Shown: positions 25,907-35,765, counted from the stretch's first letter. The stretch: 64,000 bases of DNA from Lacihabitans sp. LS3-19 (GCF_024343575.1 NZ_RJUA01000127.1:372001-436000), one strand, 5' to 3'. The notes: generated from the sequence alone by a model not told the origin. Numbers and translations: made by a program.

Positions 25907-26680
25907 ATGTTTAAACTTCACAAAAAAGTAGCAATAGTTACTGGGGGGGCAAGCGGAATTGGACTTGAAATATCTCGTGCTTTCGCCAAACAAGGTGCCA
26001 TTGTACACATCTTTGAACTTAATATTGACCTTGCCGAAAGAGAGGCTGACTTAATAAATGCAAATGGCGGCAAAGCCTATTGCCATCAAGTAGACGTATC
26101 AAATCAAGAGGCCGTAAAGAAAAAAGTTGCAAAAATAAATGCTATTCAGCCCATAAATATTTTGGTAAACAATGCCGGAATAGCCCACATTGGTACTGTA
26201 GAATCTACAACTGAGGCTGATTTGGATAGAATTTATAGCGTAAATATCAAAGGACCGTACAATTGTATGCACGCAGTAGTGCCATTTATGAAAACCAACG
26301 GCGGCGGAGTTATAATTAACATGTGTTCAGTAGCAGCAACAGTCGGAATCCAAGACAGATTTGCCTATTCTATGAGTAAAGGAGCAGTATATACCATGAC
26401 AATCCAGGCAGCCAAAGATTTGGTCTCTGATGGAATTAGAGTAAACAGTATTTCTCCTGCTAGAGTGCATACGCCTTTTGTGGATGGTTTCTTAAAGAAA
26501 AATTACCCAGGAAGGGAAAAAGAAATGTTTGAAAATCTGGCCAAAACCCAACCCATCGGAAGGATGGCCAAACCTGAAGAAGTAGCTGCTTTAGCTGTCT
26601 ATTTAGCCTCAGACGAAGCTGCTTTCGCTACTGGTTGTGATTATTTGTTAGACGGCGGTTTTGTAAAACTTAATAATTAA
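25907..26680 (+). CDS. SDR family oxidoreductase, probable sugar-acid dehydrogenase
   Basis: A 257-residue classical short-chain dehydrogenase: TGGASGIG nucleotide motif (about 13-20), NNAG (about 87-90), catalytic Ser in MCSVAAT, and Tyr/Lys in YSMSK (near 157-161), with a C-terminal GCDYLLDGGF. It is three bases upstream of a fumarylacetoacetate hydrolase family gene. An SDR and FAH pair is seen in the non-phosphorylating L-fucose/fuconate route (2-keto-3-deoxy-L-fuconate dehydrogenase and the 2,4-diketo hydrolase), which is a reasonable inference here but not proven. Confidence 0.85.
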   Translation: MFKLHKKVAIVTGGASGIGLEISRAFAKQGAIVHIFELNIDLAEREADLINANGGKAYCHQVDVSNQEAVKKKVAKINAIQPINILVNNAGIAHIGTVESTTEADLDRIYSVNIKGPYNCMHAVVPFMKTNGGGVIINMCSVAATVGIQDRFAYSMSKGAVYTMTIQAAKDLVSDGIRVNSISPARVHTPFVDGFLKKNYPGREKEMFENLAKTQPIGRMAKPEEVAALAVYLASDEAAFATGCDYLLDGGFVKLNN

Positions 26681-26683
26681 AAA

Positions 26684-27532
26684 ATGAAATTAATACGATT
26701 TGGAGCTTTTGAAAACGAAAAACCGGGCATCATAAATTCGGAAGGAAAACATTTGGACGTTAGTGCTTTTGGTGAAGATTTTAACGAAATTTTTTTTGCA
26801 ACAAACGGAATTGAAAGGTTATCAGAATGGCTAAAGACTAACAAAGCCCCAGAAATATCAAAAAGTGAAAGGTTGGGTTCTTGTGTAGCAAGGCCGTCAA
26901 AAATAATTTGTATAGGCCTAAACTATGCCAAACATGCCGCAGAATCAGGTATGGACGTACCAAAAGAGCCAGTAGTTTTCTTTAAAGCTACTACGGCACT
27001 TTGTGGTCCCAACGACAATGTAATAATACCTCGTAACTCTGTAAAAACAGACTGGGAAGTTGAGCTGGCCGTGGTTATTGGCAAAAAAGCATCATATATA
27101 AGTGAAGAATCTGCGATGGATTATGTGGCAGGATATTGCCTTCACAATGACTACTCCGAACGAGAGTTTCAGTTAGAAAGAGGAGGACAATGGGTTAAAG
27201 GAAAATCGAATGACACTTTTGCTCCTTTAGGGCCATTTATGGCGACAAAAGACGAGATTACTGATCCTCATAATCTAGATCTTTGGCTTGAACTTAATGG
27301 CAAAAAAATACAAGACTCAAACACCAACGACTTGATTTTTAATATTCCTCAAGTTATAAGCTATTTGAGCAATTTCATGACTCTACTTCCTGGGGATGTT
27401 ATCTCCACAGGTACTCCAGCAGGTGTTGGTTTAGGCTTTAAACCGCCGATGTATTTGAAAGCTGGCGATGTGGTAAAGCTAGGAATTGAAGGATTAGGTG
27501 AACAACAACAAACAGCTGAAGCTTGGAGTTGA
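26684..27532 (+). CDS. Fumarylacetoacetate hydrolase family protein
   Basis: A 282-residue FAH-fold enzyme. Core motifs are IGLNYAKHAAESG (about 77-89), the metal ligands in DWEVELAVVIG (near 123-133), GYCLHNDYSEREFQ and the C-terminal GDVISTGTPAGVG. These enzymes cleave carbon-carbon bonds of diketo acids or hydrate ketoacids using a divalent metal. Co-transcribed with the SDR gene, it may act on 2,4-diketo-3-deoxy-fuconate or a related sugar acid. Confidence 0.87.
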   Translation: MKLIRFGAFENEKPGIINSEGKHLDVSAFGEDFNEIFFATNGIERLSEWLKTNKAPEISKSERLGSCVARPSKIICIGLNYAKHAAESGMDVPKEPVVFFKATTALCGPNDNVIIPRNSVKTDWEVELAVVIGKKASYISEESAMDYVAGYCLHNDYSEREFQLERGGQWVKGKSNDTFAPLGPFMATKDEITDPHNLDLWLELNGKKIQDSNTNDLIFNIPQVISYLSNFMTLLPGDVISTGTPAGVGLGFKPPMYLKAGDVVKLGIEGLGEQQQTAEAWS

Positions 27533-27550
27533 AAATATAGAACTTTTGTA

Positions 27551-27600
27551 AGAGGATACATTTAAATTCAAATTCAAGTGTATCCTTTTTCGTTTTTTTT
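27551..27600 (+). terminator. Terminator after the SDR/FAH operon
   Basis: AGGATACA (27553-27560) pairs with TGTATCCT (27579-27586), followed by two T runs. Confidence 0.7.
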
Positions 27601-27663
27601 GCTGCCATGAATGCTTAAATTCTAATTCTTTTGGCAAGTATTACCCATATTTTTTATTTTGAT

Positions 27664-27671
27664 TACTTTTG
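27664..27671 (+). promoter_or_regulatory. Candidate -7 box of the DUF2130 gene
   Basis: TACTTTTG matches TAnnTTTG, 30 bases before the ATG at 27702. No -33 box at standard spacing. Confidence 0.35.
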
Positions 27672-27701
27672 TCATTCAGGATTTTCAAAGAATTATTACG
27701 A

Positions 27702-28919
27702 ATGAAACAAAACCTTACTACTTGCCCCAACTGCGGCCATCAGTTTGATGCTGGCGAAGCTCTGCAAAAACATCTTAAAATAGAACTCAAAAAAAGTCTG
27801 GAGGCTCAAGAAAAAGCCAATGAGCTGAAATTGGAGGCTATGAAACAGAAGTTTGCTGAGGAAAAGAAGGCTTTTGAACAGGAAGAAAAGAAAAAAATGT
27901 GGGCAATAGCTCAATCAGAAGCCCAAAAACGCTCAGACGAAAAAAATGCAGCTATGCTTGCTGCTCTGAAAGAAGACAACGAGCAAAAACAAAAACTGAT
28001 TATACTGGGTAGAGAAAAGGAAATAGAACTCCTTAAAAAAGAGCAAGAACTGAAAAATCAACAAGAATTGATGAAGATTCAGCTCGAAAAAACCATGCTT
28101 GAAAAAACCAAAGATATAGAAGAAGCTGCTAAAAAACGTAAAGACGAGGAGTTTGAGTTGGTAAAAAAAGACTTTGAGCAAAAACTCAAAGCTCAGGTGG
28201 ATTTGGTAAACGAAATGAAACGGAAGGCCGACCAAGGTTCTATGCAGCTGCAAGGCGAAGTGCAGGAGTTAGCGATAGAGTCAATGCTTCAACAGGCTTT
28301 TCCTTATGACGAAATTGAGGAGATAAAAAAAGGACAAAGAGGAGCAGATGCTATTCAGACTGTGATAAATGAGTTTGGAAATAAATGTGGAAAAATAATT
28401 TTTGAAAGCAAGCGTACCCAAAACTTCGGCGGAGACTGGATAGAAAAACTAAAATCCGACCAAAGAGAAACTGGTGCCGAAATAGCCGTATTGGTAACCC
28501 AAACCATGCCAAAAGACATGGAACGATTTGGTGAGAAAGATGGTGTTTGGGTTTGTAATTTTACAGAAATAAAAAGCTTAGTGTTTGTACTGCGAGAGAT
28601 TTTGATAAGAACCCAAATGGCGAAATCAGTAAATGAAAACAAAGCTGACAAAATGAGCATTCTCTACAATTTCCTAACCAGCAGTCAGTTTAAGCAACAA
28701 ATGGAGGCTATCGTAGAAGGTTTTAGCAATCTTAAAAACGAGCTAGACAAAGAGAAAAGAGCTATGGCCAGAATATGGAAAGAGCGTGAAATGCAAATAG
28801 AAAAAGTAATAGGAAACACCATTGACATGTATGGTAGCATAAAGGGTATAGCCGGCAATGCCATCGCCCCTATTCAATACCTTGAACTTGGCGGGAGCGA
28901 TGAATTAGAAGTTGATTAA
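27702..28919 (+). CDS. DUF2130 protein: zinc ribbon, coiled coil and nuclease-like domain
   Basis: A 405-residue protein. It starts with a CPNCGHQFD zinc-binding half-motif (residues 7-15), followed by a long Lys/Glu/Gln-rich coiled coil (about 25-180) and the DUF2130 domain (about 190-375), which contains IIFESKRTQNFGGDWIEKLK, a pattern compatible with a restriction-endonuclease-like fold. The function is unknown. The ATG at 27702 is preferred to a TTG at 27669, because the zinc motif is then N-terminal. It stands alone. Confidence 0.8.
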   Translation: MKQNLTTCPNCGHQFDAGEALQKHLKIELKKSLEAQEKANELKLEAMKQKFAEEKKAFEQEEKKKMWAIAQSEAQKRSDEKNAAMLAALKEDNEQKQKLIILGREKEIELLKKEQELKNQQELMKIQLEKTMLEKTKDIEEAAKKRKDEEFELVKKDFEQKLKAQVDLVNEMKRKADQGSMQLQGEVQELAIESMLQQAFPYDEIEEIKKGQRGADAIQTVINEFGNKCGKIIFESKRTQNFGGDWIEKLKSDQRETGAEIAVLVTQTMPKDMERFGEKDGVWVCNFTEIKSLVFVLREILIRTQMAKSVNENKADKMSILYNFLTSSQFKQQMEAIVEGFSNLKNELDKEKRAMARIWKEREMQIEKVIGNTIDMYGSIKGIAGNAIAPIQYLELGGSDELEVD

Positions 28920-29148
28920 TATCGCAAAATCCATCAATTTGCATTTCTAAAAAGCCATTTAATCAAAAACTGTAGTATTTGATTTCAATTTTAAGAACTT
29001 CAAAAAGTCTATTTTTTCTCAAGAAAAAAACCTTTTGGCACCCTTTAATTATAATTTCTTTCAAAATTTTTAAAAAAAATATTCGTTTCTGTCATTTTAG
29101 GCATGAATTGTGGTTTTAATATTGATAGCCAAATTACCATTTTCTAAT

Positions 29149-30612
29149 ATGATACGAATTACATTTTTTATTCTACTGGTTTTTTCAATCTCGACACAGG
29201 CACAAACAGATTGCAACTGCCAAAAAAACTTTGACGAGATATACCAAAAAGTTCGTGATAACTACGCCGCTTACAGCATGAAAGTGACGCCAACCACCAA
29301 ACCGAAGTTTGATGCACTTTCTAAAAAAATAAAAGATGCTTCTGCTGGTGTTACTGACCCCAAAGAATGCTACAAAATCTTGAAAGAATGGACGGAGTTT
29401 TTCAAAGACGGTCATTTATTTATCAATACCCAGATTCCTTATATTGACGCCGAACCAAAAGCTGTAATAGAAAAAAGAGCTGCGAGTATTTCGACTCAAA
29501 AATATACTTCTGAACCAATTTTTCAGGCTTATCTTACCGAAAACTTGGCAAAATTAACGCCCGTAGAAGGTATTTGGGAAAGCGATGACAAAGCCTACAG
29601 ATTAGGAATTATCAAAGATGCCACCAAAGAGGGAAAGTTTTATGGCTTTCTTTTGGGTAAAAAAGATGAGCTTTGGACTGCAGGAAAAACTAAATTCGTT
29701 TTGGAGCAATTAGAAGAAAACAAATACAAATCCACTTATTATTATGCAGATTTCACAAGCGAAACCATAATTAGTAACCAAATAAAAAATCTTTTGGTAA
29801 TGGAAGGAATCTATAAGTTTAGTAAACTAAGTCCGATTCCAAAAGTATTTGCAAGCCAAGACGACCTGATACATAGAGTACCAGATTACAGAGTTGAAAG
29901 ACTCGATTCTAACAATACTTTAATCATCTTGCCACCATTTACGATGGCCAACGCTGAGCTTTATGTAAGCGAACTCGTTAAACAAAATGCTAGTTTGATT
30001 AAAGCCTCAAAAAACTTAATCATCGACCTTAGAAACAATCCAGGTGGTGACGAAAACGTATTTGATGAGCTTTTCCAATATATAGGAAATGGGCCAATAG
30101 TGAGAAAAGGCTCCAAAATGAGAGCTTCTGTGGAAAACTTAATATTGTTAAATCATGAACTAAAATCAATTCAAGATTACCCACAATATGCTAAAAACCT
30201 CGACCCAAAGTTGAGAAGCATAATTAGAAATATGCAAATGCACCCGGGCACTATGATAGATGCTCCTGACAAAGCTTTTGAAGTAAAACCAAACACAAAC
30301 AATCCCAAAAAAGTGGTGATTCTGTTGAATAAAAATACCGCTAGCTCGGCAGAAAGTGTCTCTTTAGAAGCAAAACAAAGCTCTAAAACTATACTAATGG
30401 GCACCAATACCAAAGGTGCATTTGATTATACCGAAGTGCGAGATTGGGGGCTTCCTTGTTACGCTTGGAGGCTAGCATTACCACTAGGCATGAGCTATAG
30501 GTTACCCACAAATCCACTAGAAAATGTCGGAATAAAACCCGATGTAAAAATCCCTGACACTGAAGCTGATTGGGTAGGATTTGCCGTAAAATATCTGAAT
30601 ATGCTCAAATAA
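29149..30612 (+). CDS. Exported S41 family serine peptidase
   Basis: A 487-residue secreted protein with a signal peptide ending near residue 18 (TQAQ). The C-terminal half carries the S41 fold: NLIIDLRNNPGG (about 293-304) and the nucleophile region NTASSAESVSLEAKQS (near 400), then GTNTKGAFDYT. The tail-specific-protease type uses Ser and Lys. No PDZ domain is evident; the N-terminal helical segment (about 25-115) is typical of Bacteroidota members of this group. A 229-base AT-rich gap precedes it. Confidence 0.8.
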   Translation: MIRITFFILLVFSISTQAQTDCNCQKNFDEIYQKVRDNYAAYSMKVTPTTKPKFDALSKKIKDASAGVTDPKECYKILKEWTEFFKDGHLFINTQIPYIDAEPKAVIEKRAASISTQKYTSEPIFQAYLTENLAKLTPVEGIWESDDKAYRLGIIKDATKEGKFYGFLLGKKDELWTAGKTKFVLEQLEENKYKSTYYYADFTSETIISNQIKNLLVMEGIYKFSKLSPIPKVFASQDDLIHRVPDYRVERLDSNNTLIILPPFTMANAELYVSELVKQNASLIKASKNLIIDLRNNPGGDENVFDELFQYIGNGPIVRKGSKMRASVENLILLNHELKSIQDYPQYAKNLDPKLRSIIRNMQMHPGTMIDAPDKAFEVKPNTNNPKKVVILLNKNTASSAESVSLEAKQSSKTILMGTNTKGAFDYTEVRDWGLPCYAWRLALPLGMSYRLPTNPLENVGIKPDVKIPDTEADWVGFAVKYLNMLK

Positions 30613-30623
30613 TAAAATGTTAA

Positions 30624-30660
30624 TGAAAGCTCTCAACTTTGGGGGCTTTTTTATTTTTTT
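30624..30660 (+). terminator. Terminator after the S41 peptidase
   Basis: AAAGCTCTC (30626-30634) pairs with GGGGGCTTT (30641-30649) with two G-T pairs, followed by a long T run. Confidence 0.75.
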
Positions 30661-30722
30661 TATGTTTGAATTACTTTTACCAAAAAAAGGTTTTTAATTA
30701 GCACTAAATTAAAATTCTCCAA

Positions 30723-31721
30723 ATGAAATCGTTTAAATATATTTTCTTTTTAGTCGTAAATTTTCAGGCGTTTTCGCAAAATAATTTTTCAAAATATATT
30801 ATAAATGATTGGAAAAAAGTTGAGATAAAAGCCAAAGATGGTAGTAGAATTTTTGACCAAGATATTAGCAATGCAACATTCGACTTAAATATATTTTCGC
30901 AAGATTCTTTACAGCTTTTTTCAAATGGTAAAATAACAAAATACCCTTATCAATTAAAAGATAGCATTTTGATATTTAACAAAATGACATTAAAAATCAA
31001 GGCGATTTCCGATATTGAAATGACACTTGACCAAGCAGATTATACCGATGCCACAAAAGCTTTAAGTCTAACATTCACTCCAAAAAAATTATTTGACCTA
31101 ACATATACGCCACCATCTTATGTTTCAAAAAAAGGTGAAGTAGTTTATGAACAAGTCTGGGGAAAACTTGAGCCCTATTTTGTAGACAGTAAAATGTCTG
31201 TAATGGATTATATTTTTGAAAAATTCGGTTTTCCTGAATATCGAAAAGGAGGTTTTGTGGTGAGATTTGTCGTAACTAAAACTGGAGAGATAAAAGGCGT
31301 GAGAATCGTAGCCTCCACAAATGACAAATACAACAATAAACTAATAGCTGCTGTAAACGAAACAAGAGGGAAATGGCTACCCGCACAATATATGGGAGAA
31401 AACGTAAATGTAGAAGTAGAATATGACTATAATCTTGGCTACGAGGACCGTAAACTTACATCCTCAGTAGACTCACTACAATATTCCAAAATGTACTTTG
31501 GATATGGAAATGACTTTTTTGAAAGAGCAGCCTACAAACAAGCAGAAGGTTATTACCAAAAAGCAATATCTTTTGACCCGATGAATATCCTCGCTTATTA
31601 CCAACATGCAGCTTGCTGTATATTACTTAGACGCAAAGATGACGCATGCCATGACTACCAGCAATTGGTGTTTTTAGAGCAAAAGAAAGCTAAAACTTTG
31701 TCCGATAAGTATTGCAAGTGA
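30723..31721 (+). CDS. Exported TonB-C-like and TPR protein
   Basis: A 332-residue protein with a signal peptide (cleavage near QAFSQ, residue 19). Residues about 170-245 contain FVVRFVVTKTGEIKGVRIV and a later W-x-P motif (KWLPAQYMG), the pattern of a TonB C-terminal-like domain. The C-terminus (about 265-325) has a TPR-like segment, FERAAYKQAEGYYQKAISFDP. The protein lacks the N-terminal membrane anchor and proline-rich linker of a true TonB, so it is probably periplasmic rather than an energy transducer. It ends four bases before the convergent SDR stop. Confidence 0.65.
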   Translation: MKSFKYIFFLVVNFQAFSQNNFSKYIINDWKKVEIKAKDGSRIFDQDISNATFDLNIFSQDSLQLFSNGKITKYPYQLKDSILIFNKMTLKIKAISDIEMTLDQADYTDATKALSLTFTPKKLFDLTYTPPSYVSKKGEVVYEQVWGKLEPYFVDSKMSVMDYIFEKFGFPEYRKGGFVVRFVVTKTGEIKGVRIVASTNDKYNNKLIAAVNETRGKWLPAQYMGENVNVEVEYDYNLGYEDRKLTSSVDSLQYSKMYFGYGNDFFERAAYKQAEGYYQKAISFDPMNILAYYQHAACCILLRRKDDACHDYQQLVFLEQKKAKTLSDKYCK

Positions 31722-31725
31722 GTTT

Positions 31726-32430
31726 TCACCCTGGCATTGTTGGCCTAACTTCTACTTTACTTGGTAATGTTCTCGCTGGCATTTTTATCAAATCCATTAC
31801 CATCTGACCGATATCTTCCGGTTGAATTTTCCAAGCGTCTTTTTCATTTGGTTCATGACCATTGAAATACGAAGTTACTGATCCTGGCATTATGGTTGTT
31901 ACTTTCACACCTTTAGACCTAACATCAAGCATTAAAGCCTGAGAAAAGCCAACTAAGCCAAACTTACTCGCATTGTAAGCTGTTCCACTTGCAAAGAAAT
32001 TAGTCCCCGCCAAACTTGCGATAGTAATAATATAACCTTTTGATGCAATGATTTGATCCAAAGCGGCCTTTACAGTATTAAATACTCCTGTAAGATTGAT
32101 ATCAATAGTCTCATTCCACTGGTCAGCAGTTAGTGTTTCGATATTCCCGAAATGACCAACACCTGCATTGGCTATCAGATAATCTACGCTTCCCCATTTT
32201 GCTTCAGTTTCCTTAATATTTCCCTCTAAATCTGTTATTTTTCTAACATCAGACACAAAACCTATTGCGGAATCAGCCTTGATTTTATTTAAATATCCTG
32301 TAGCCTCATTTACTGTTTCAGCCGTTCTTCCAGTTATCGCAACTTTTATATTCTCCTTTACCATTGCCTCTGCTATTCCTAATCCTATTCCCTTCGATCC
32401 CCCTGTTATAAAGCCAACTTTGTTTTTCAT
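31726..32430 (-). CDS. SDR family oxidoreductase
   Basis: A 234-residue classical SDR with TGGSKGIG (about 9-16), NAG in IANAGVGHFG, catalytic Ser in TIASLAG and Tyr/Lys in YNASK (near 152-156). The substrate is unknown; 3-oxoacyl-reductase-like chemistry is common in the group. It is divergent from the DHFR gene, with overlapping promoter regions in the 61-base gap. Confidence 0.85.
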   Translation of the reverse strand: MKNKVGFITGGSKGIGLGIAEAMVKENIKVAITGRTAETVNEATGYLNKIKADSAIGFVSDVRKITDLEGNIKETEAKWGSVDYLIANAGVGHFGNIETLTADQWNETIDINLTGVFNTVKAALDQIIASKGYIITIASLAGTNFFASGTAYNASKFGLVGFSQALMLDVRSKGVKVTTIMPGSVTSYFNGHEPNEKDAWKIQPEDIGQMVMDLIKMPARTLPSKVEVRPTMPG

Positions 32431-32452
32431 GATATTTTTAAAAGATTATTCA

Positions 32453-32460
32453 CAAATTTA
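32453..32460 (-). promoter_or_regulatory. Candidate -7 box of the SDR gene
   Basis: Reads TAAATTTG on the minus strand, 22 bases before the SDR start. A GATATTTG at 32465-32472 on the plus strand may serve the divergent DHFR gene. Confidence 0.4.
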
Positions 32461-32491
32461 GTCGGATATTTGCCTAAAGTTTAATAAAATC

Positions 32492-32983
32492 ATGGATATT
32501 TCGATAATAGTGGCCGTGGCCAAAAATGGAGTAATAGGCAAGGACAACCAATTACTTTGGAGACTTTCTGAAGATTTGAAATTATTTAAGAAACGAACTA
32601 CAGGTCATGCTATCATAATGGGTCGCAAAACTTTCGACTCTATTGGCAAAGCACTACCCAATAGGATAAATATAGTAATTTCAAGAAACGAAAACCTCGA
32701 AATTGAAGGCTGCGTAGTGGTGAATTCTTTAGAAAAAGGGATTGAAATTGCTAAAAATCTTTCTGACCAAAACGAAATTTTTGTAATAGGTGGGGAGAAA
32801 ATCTACCAATTGGCTCAGCCTATGGCTACTAAATTATATCTCACTAAAGTGGATGCTGAAATGGAAGGCGATGCGTTTTTTGAAGAAAAACCTTATGAAA
32901 ACTGGAAAATCATTTCTACAATTTCATATTCTAAAGATGAAAAGAACGAATACGATTTTGAGGTATTAGAAATGGAAAAATGA
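32492..32983 (+). CDS. folA: Dihydrofolate reductase
   Basis: A 163-residue DHFR. The N-terminus ISIIVAVAKNGVIGKDNQLLW is followed by LSEDLKLFKKRT (substrate acidic residue at about 28), IIMGRKTFDSIGKALPNR (NADPH-binding) and FVIGGEKIYQLA. It reduces dihydrofolate to tetrahydrofolate with NADPH. The usual partner thyA is not in the window. Confidence 0.95.
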   Translation: MDISIIVAVAKNGVIGKDNQLLWRLSEDLKLFKKRTTGHAIIMGRKTFDSIGKALPNRINIVISRNENLEIEGCVVVNSLEKGIEIAKNLSDQNEIFVIGGEKIYQLAQPMATKLYLTKVDAEMEGDAFFEEKPYENWKIISTISYSKDEKNEYDFEVLEMEK

Positions 32984-32986
32984 TAT

Positions 32987-33030
32987 AAAAAAAAGTTTAA
33001 GGGAACTTTCGTCCTCCTAAACTTTTAAAA
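32987..33030. terminator. Terminator between folA and ppc
   Basis: AAAAGTTTA (32991-32999) pairs with TAAACTTTT (33018-33026); the A and T tails on each side allow termination from both directions. Confidence 0.65.
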
Positions 33031-33048
33031 TATTCTTATGATAATTTC

Positions 33049-35598
33049 TTATGCCGAATTTCGACTAGCGTTAATGTTACCAAACAGCGACCTCGTTACC
33101 ATTTTCTCAAAAATCACTTTTAAGTTTTCGTCTTTGGTTTCTTCCACTTCTTGTAAAGCATACTGCTGAATAGCTAAAAGAGGCAATACAATATTTTCTC
33201 TATAATCTACCGACCACATGCTCAACTGGTCAGTTTCCATCAACTGCGTTTGTTTTGAAATCAACAGCATATTGTTTATGCTTTTTTGTTGTTCTTCAAA
33301 CAATATATTCCAAAACTCACCATAAATAGGGTCGTTTTTCATGTAGGAAGTCAAAGGGAAATAAGTTTTAGAAAGTGCCATCATACTGTTCTGAACCAAG
33401 GTTTTGAAGTACAATGAGTTTTCAAACAAATCTTGTAAATCGCCCAATTTGCCTTGATCTATTTTAATCTGAAGGGCTGTTCCAAATCCAAAAAAACCTG
33501 GCACGTTTTGTTTCAATTGGCTCCATGAACCAACAAACGGAATAGCTCTGAGGTCAGAGAGTTTTAATTGGCTCGAGCTCGATCTTTTGCTCGGGCGGCT
33601 ACCTATTTTAGTTTTTCCGTAATATTTCAGAGGGCTTTTTTTCTCTAAATAAGAAACAAAAAGAGGGTGATTCTTAAGTTCTAGGTATTTTTTACCACCC
33701 AAATCTGCCAATTCTTCGATCAAAACTCGCTCCTTTGGATTAATCAAAGATTTATCATCAGTAAAAACGTCATTGATAATACCCGCAGAAAGTAATTGCT
33801 CAAAATTGAAAATAGCTTGAGGCTTAGAACCATACATCGACGAAATAGTTTGACCTTGGATGGTTATCTGTATCTCGTTATTGGCAATAGTTGGCCCTTG
33901 AGAAGCATAAAACTGGTGTGATTTACCACCTCCACGAGCTGGCGGCCCTCCTCTACCATCAAAAAACACCACATTTATTTCATTCTCCTTCGATACCGCC
34001 GTTAGGTTTTCTTTAGCCCTATAAATCTCCCAGTTGGCCTTAATATAGCCTCCGTCTTTTGTTCCGTCAGAGAATCCCAACATTATACTTTGGGCATTCC
34101 CACGCTTTTCAAGATGACTTTTATATTTTGGATTATTATATAATTCATCCATTGTTTCTCTTGCAGAATCTAAGCCTTCTATAGTCTCAAAAAGTGGCAA
34201 AATATCGATATGATTGGTGGTTACTCCACAGAATCTGAACATAGCCATCACCTCCAAAACCGAACAAGAAGAAGTAGAGTTTGAAATAATGTAGCGATGA
34301 CAAGCCTTCTCCCCATTTTTTTCCTGAATCGCCTTTATGGTTTTGATTGTTTTAAAAGTATCACTCACCAATGCATCTTCAAACTCTTGATTGTCAATTT
34401 TTATGTCAGAGTGCAAGAGAAAATCAACTTTTTCTTCATGAGACCACTCACCATAAGGCTTTTCAGAGACCGAAAACTTTTCGTTTACAGCTTGAAAAAC
34501 TTTCTCATGAATACTGCTGTCTTGGCGAATATCCAAACTAGCAAAGTGCATTCCAAAAAGTTTCACTCTACGAATAAACCTATCCAGCTCATCCAAAAAC
34601 ATCGAACTATGTTTCTCCACCATTACTTGTCTAACTTCTGCAAGCTGCTCAAGCAAACTTTCGGCAGTTAAATCATCATTTAAACCGAACATATTTGTAT
34701 AAATACGACCATTTATCTTATCTAAAAGCGGAATTACACCTTTAAAAGTAAATCTTCTTCGTATGTCTTTGAAATGATTATAATAACATTTTAATATATT
34801 TGTTCGAAGTTCTTGAGCAACTTTTTTGGTTATATCGGCCGTTACAAATGGATTACCGTCCCTATCTCCTCCAGGCCAAAAACCAAGTTCGATTATTGGC
34901 TTAAATCCTTCTTCTTCATCTAAAATATCGTTGTAGATGGTATCGTGCAATTGCCCCAAAGCTTCATAGTAAACATGTCTTAAGTAAAATATTATACTTT
35001 GAGCTTCTTGAACAGGCGTAGGTTGCTCATCGTTGATAAAAGGTGTTTTACCTAATTGCTGCAATAATGCGTCAATGGCATTTATATCATTTACTTTTAT
35101 ACATTCTTCAAGGTCTTGTATAATTCTCAAAACAGAATTAGGATAAAACTGCGTTGGGTGAGCAGTAAAAACCACTTTCACCTTAAAATTCCGAAGTTTC
35201 TCTTTGACTTCCTCTATTTTTCCATGCTGTTTTGCCAAAGCAATAATAGAGCTAATTGTACCATTAGTATTTGTTGCATTAAGTTTTTCAAAAGCCGAGT
35301 CCTCCACACTATCAAACAATACCACTTGACGCTCAATGTATGTAATGAAACGAAAAAGCAAATCAATCTTTTCTTTATCTGTTTTTATGTAAGTAAAACG
35401 TTCGAAAAATTCATTGATAATTTCCTTGGGGGTATGTCCTGCCTCAAAACCCGACTTTGCCTTATCGTGAAGAAAAGGCATCAAAGTTCCAATATTGGTC
35501 ATTTTGTCATAAGGTAGTCTTGAAAACAAAGTATTGAATACCAAATATTTGTTATGGACTTCCTGCGTAAATAGCGTCTCGAGATTTTGTTTTGTCAT
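33049..35598 (-). CDS. ppc: Phosphoenolpyruvate carboxylase
   Basis: An 849-residue enzyme that carboxylates PEP with bicarbonate to oxaloacetate. Catalytic landmarks are the histidine in VVFTAHPTQ (near 145), FWPGGDRDGNPFVT (about 239-252), LGFSDGTKDGGYIKA, FFDGRGGPPARGGG (about 546-559) and the C-terminal SRPSKR and FVGSW regions. The ATG at 35598 is chosen because a promoter-like TATCTTTG lies just upstream; an in-frame start at 35667 would add a hydrophobic, cysteine-rich stretch not expected in this soluble enzyme. Confidence 0.95.
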   Translation of the reverse strand: MTKQNLETLFTQEVHNKYLVFNTLFSRLPYDKMTNIGTLMPFLHDKAKSGFEAGHTPKEIINEFFERFTYIKTDKEKIDLLFRFITYIERQVVLFDSVEDSAFEKLNATNTNGTISSIIALAKQHGKIEEVKEKLRNFKVKVVFTAHPTQFYPNSVLRIIQDLEECIKVNDINAIDALLQQLGKTPFINDEQPTPVQEAQSIIFYLRHVYYEALGQLHDTIYNDILDEEEGFKPIIELGFWPGGDRDGNPFVTADITKKVAQELRTNILKCYYNHFKDIRRRFTFKGVIPLLDKINGRIYTNMFGLNDDLTAESLLEQLAEVRQVMVEKHSSMFLDELDRFIRRVKLFGMHFASLDIRQDSSIHEKVFQAVNEKFSVSEKPYGEWSHEEKVDFLLHSDIKIDNQEFEDALVSDTFKTIKTIKAIQEKNGEKACHRYIISNSTSSCSVLEVMAMFRFCGVTTNHIDILPLFETIEGLDSARETMDELYNNPKYKSHLEKRGNAQSIMLGFSDGTKDGGYIKANWEIYRAKENLTAVSKENEINVVFFDGRGGPPARGGGKSHQFYASQGPTIANNEIQITIQGQTISSMYGSKPQAIFNFEQLLSAGIINDVFTDDKSLINPKERVLIEELADLGGKKYLELKNHPLFVSYLEKKSPLKYYGKTKIGSRPSKRSSSSQLKLSDLRAIPFVGSWSQLKQNVPGFFGFGTALQIKIDQGKLGDLQDLFENSLYFKTLVQNSMMALSKTYFPLTSYMKNDPIYGEFWNILFEEQQKSINNMLLISKQTQLMETDQLSMWSVDYRENIVLPLLAIQQYALQEVEETKDENLKVIFEKMVTRSLFGNINASRNSA

Positions 35599-35629
35599 GG
35601 TTTTGTTTTTCCAGATAAAAAATTCATAA

Positions 35630-35663
35630 CAAAGATAACAAAACTTAAAAAACAGAAGACAAA
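35630..35663 (-). promoter_or_regulatory. Promoter of ppc
   Basis: On the minus strand TTTG (35663-35660), 22 bases, then TATCTTTG (35637-35630). The -7 box is perfect, the spacing slightly long. The predicted transcript starts about 25 bases before the ATG at 35598. Confidence 0.5.
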
Positions 35664-35765
35664 TCAAGAAATTACTTGATTTTCAAGGCTAAAAATGTTC
35701 TGTTTTCCAAATTAAATATTGAAAAAATGATATTTTTAAGTATAAAAAATTGGGTAAAAATTCAA

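Noticed and set aside
34297-34671. 124-residue open frame on the plus strand within ppc
   Set aside because: It is antisense to conserved PEP carboxylase sequence and has no recognisable features.
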